Part shown: piece by piece, positions 63,733 to 64,000 of the stretch
Layout of the letters: the number at the start of each line of letters is the position of its first letter
How positions within the stretch are numbered: position 1 is the first letter of the stretch
From: Azospirillum oleiclasticum
GTDB lineage: Bacteria; Pseudomonadota; Alphaproteobacteria; Azospirillales; Azospirillaceae
Length of the DNA stretch: 64,000 nucleotides
Direction: 5' to 3'
Assembly: GCF_013423485.1 (NCBI RefSeq)
Contig: NZ_JABFFR010000005.1
Span: 310,001 to 374,000, forward strand
Translations under genes and position numbers: made by a program
Notes under the pieces: model-generated
Database searches by the model: none
Told to the model about the DNA's origin: nothing
What the model saw: the letters and a program-made list of their open reading frames with translations, nothing else

Positions 63733-64000
63733 ATGCCACGCTCCCGCACCATCGTGCTGACGCTCTACATCCTGTTCCTGCTGCTGCCGATCTACTGGCT
63801 CGTCAACATGAGCTTCAAGACGAACACCGAGATCGTCACCGGCATGACCCTGTGGCCGGCCGAGCCGACGCTGGAGAACTACGCCCGCATCTTCACCGAC
63901 GCGAGCTGGTATTCCGGCTACATCAACTCGATGCAGTATGTGGCGCTGAACACGGTGCTGTCGATCGCGCTGGCCCTGCCGGCGGCCTACGCCTTCTCGC
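63733..64000 (+). CDS. glpQ: Glycerol ABC transporter permease GlpQ, 3' truncated
   Basis: The first 89 codons of a MalG-type permease, cut by the window edge. It begins MPRSRTIVLTLYILFLLLPI, a typical first helix, followed by MSFKTNTEIVTG. It starts 3 bp after glpP and completes the GlpSTPQ set; the receptor gene (glpV) and glpU are expected beyond the window. Confidence 0.92.
   Translation, partial: MPRSRTIVLTLYILFLLLPIYWLVNMSFKTNTEIVTGMTLWPAEPTLENYARIFTDASWYSGYINSMQYVALNTVLSIALALPAAYAFS

Overview
The window is about 64 kb of very GC-rich DNA, densely packed with genes and with many 4-bp start/stop overlaps. Gene content suggests an alphaproteobacterium of the Rhodospirillales, most like Azospirillum: a rhizobial-type GlpSTPQ glycerol ABC transporter, a PQQ and quinoprotein alcohol dehydrogenase region, TAXI-TRAP and NMT1/THI5-type transporters, DUF1127 and DUF6494 proteins, and a complex cytosolic chemoreceptor. 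The genus is an inference from content; no rRNA or core phylogenetic marker lies in the window.

Layout. 1-3.0 kb: a TAXI-TRAP transporter pair, truncated at the window edge. 3.0-4.7 kb: two IS5-like remnants flanking a methyltransferase. 4.7-10 kb: LysR/dgcN, LysR/aldo-keto reductase and an FHA membrane protein. 10-13.6 kb: an EmrAB-like efflux pair divergent from its TetR, with two palindromic operators. 13.7-16.5 kb: an M24 peptidase-fold hydrolase and a gamma-glutamyltransferase. 16.5-19.8 kb: DUF6494, GNAT, a globin-MCP-PilZ-CZB receptor and DUF1127.

19.9-35.2 kb is a PQQ/alcohol-oxidation region. The minus strand carries cytochrome c550, a SoxYZ-like carrier, a metallo-beta-lactamase-fold protein, a Ca-type PQQ alcohol dehydrogenase, a pentapeptide protein, a LuxR-type response regulator, a CXXCW protein and pqqABCDE. 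The divergent plus strand carries aldehyde dehydrogenase, DUF779, a FIST (NosP-like) sensor and a NahK/ErcS'-like hybrid kinase. The dehydrogenase oxidises alcohols in the periplasm using PQQ made by pqqA-E, electrons pass to the cytochrome, and the aldehyde is oxidised by the cytosolic dehydrogenase. A related 13-bp motif sits 71-95 nt upstream of pqqA, the cytochrome gene and the aldehyde dehydrogenase gene.

35.2-47.3 kb is a catabolic island of unknown substrate. An ABC importer, class II aldolase, TauD-like dioxygenase and TPP enzyme are divergent from a GntR regulator followed by an SDR, an aminotransferase, an alpha/beta hydrolase and an M20 amidohydrolase. 47.4-49.4 kb holds a 678-aa YaaW-like protein that appears inserted, bracketed by a 21-bp direct repeat of the M20 gene 3' end. 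49.7-58 kb: an SDR, a MotAB-like stator pair with a degenerate EAL-like protein, a chloroperoxidase-like hydrolase, orphan E1 alpha/beta dehydrogenase subunits and an MFS transporter. 58-64 kb: an unusual tRNA-like sequence (anticodon GAA), a 58-aa protein, and glpD-glpS-glpT-glpP-glpQ, cut at the window end.
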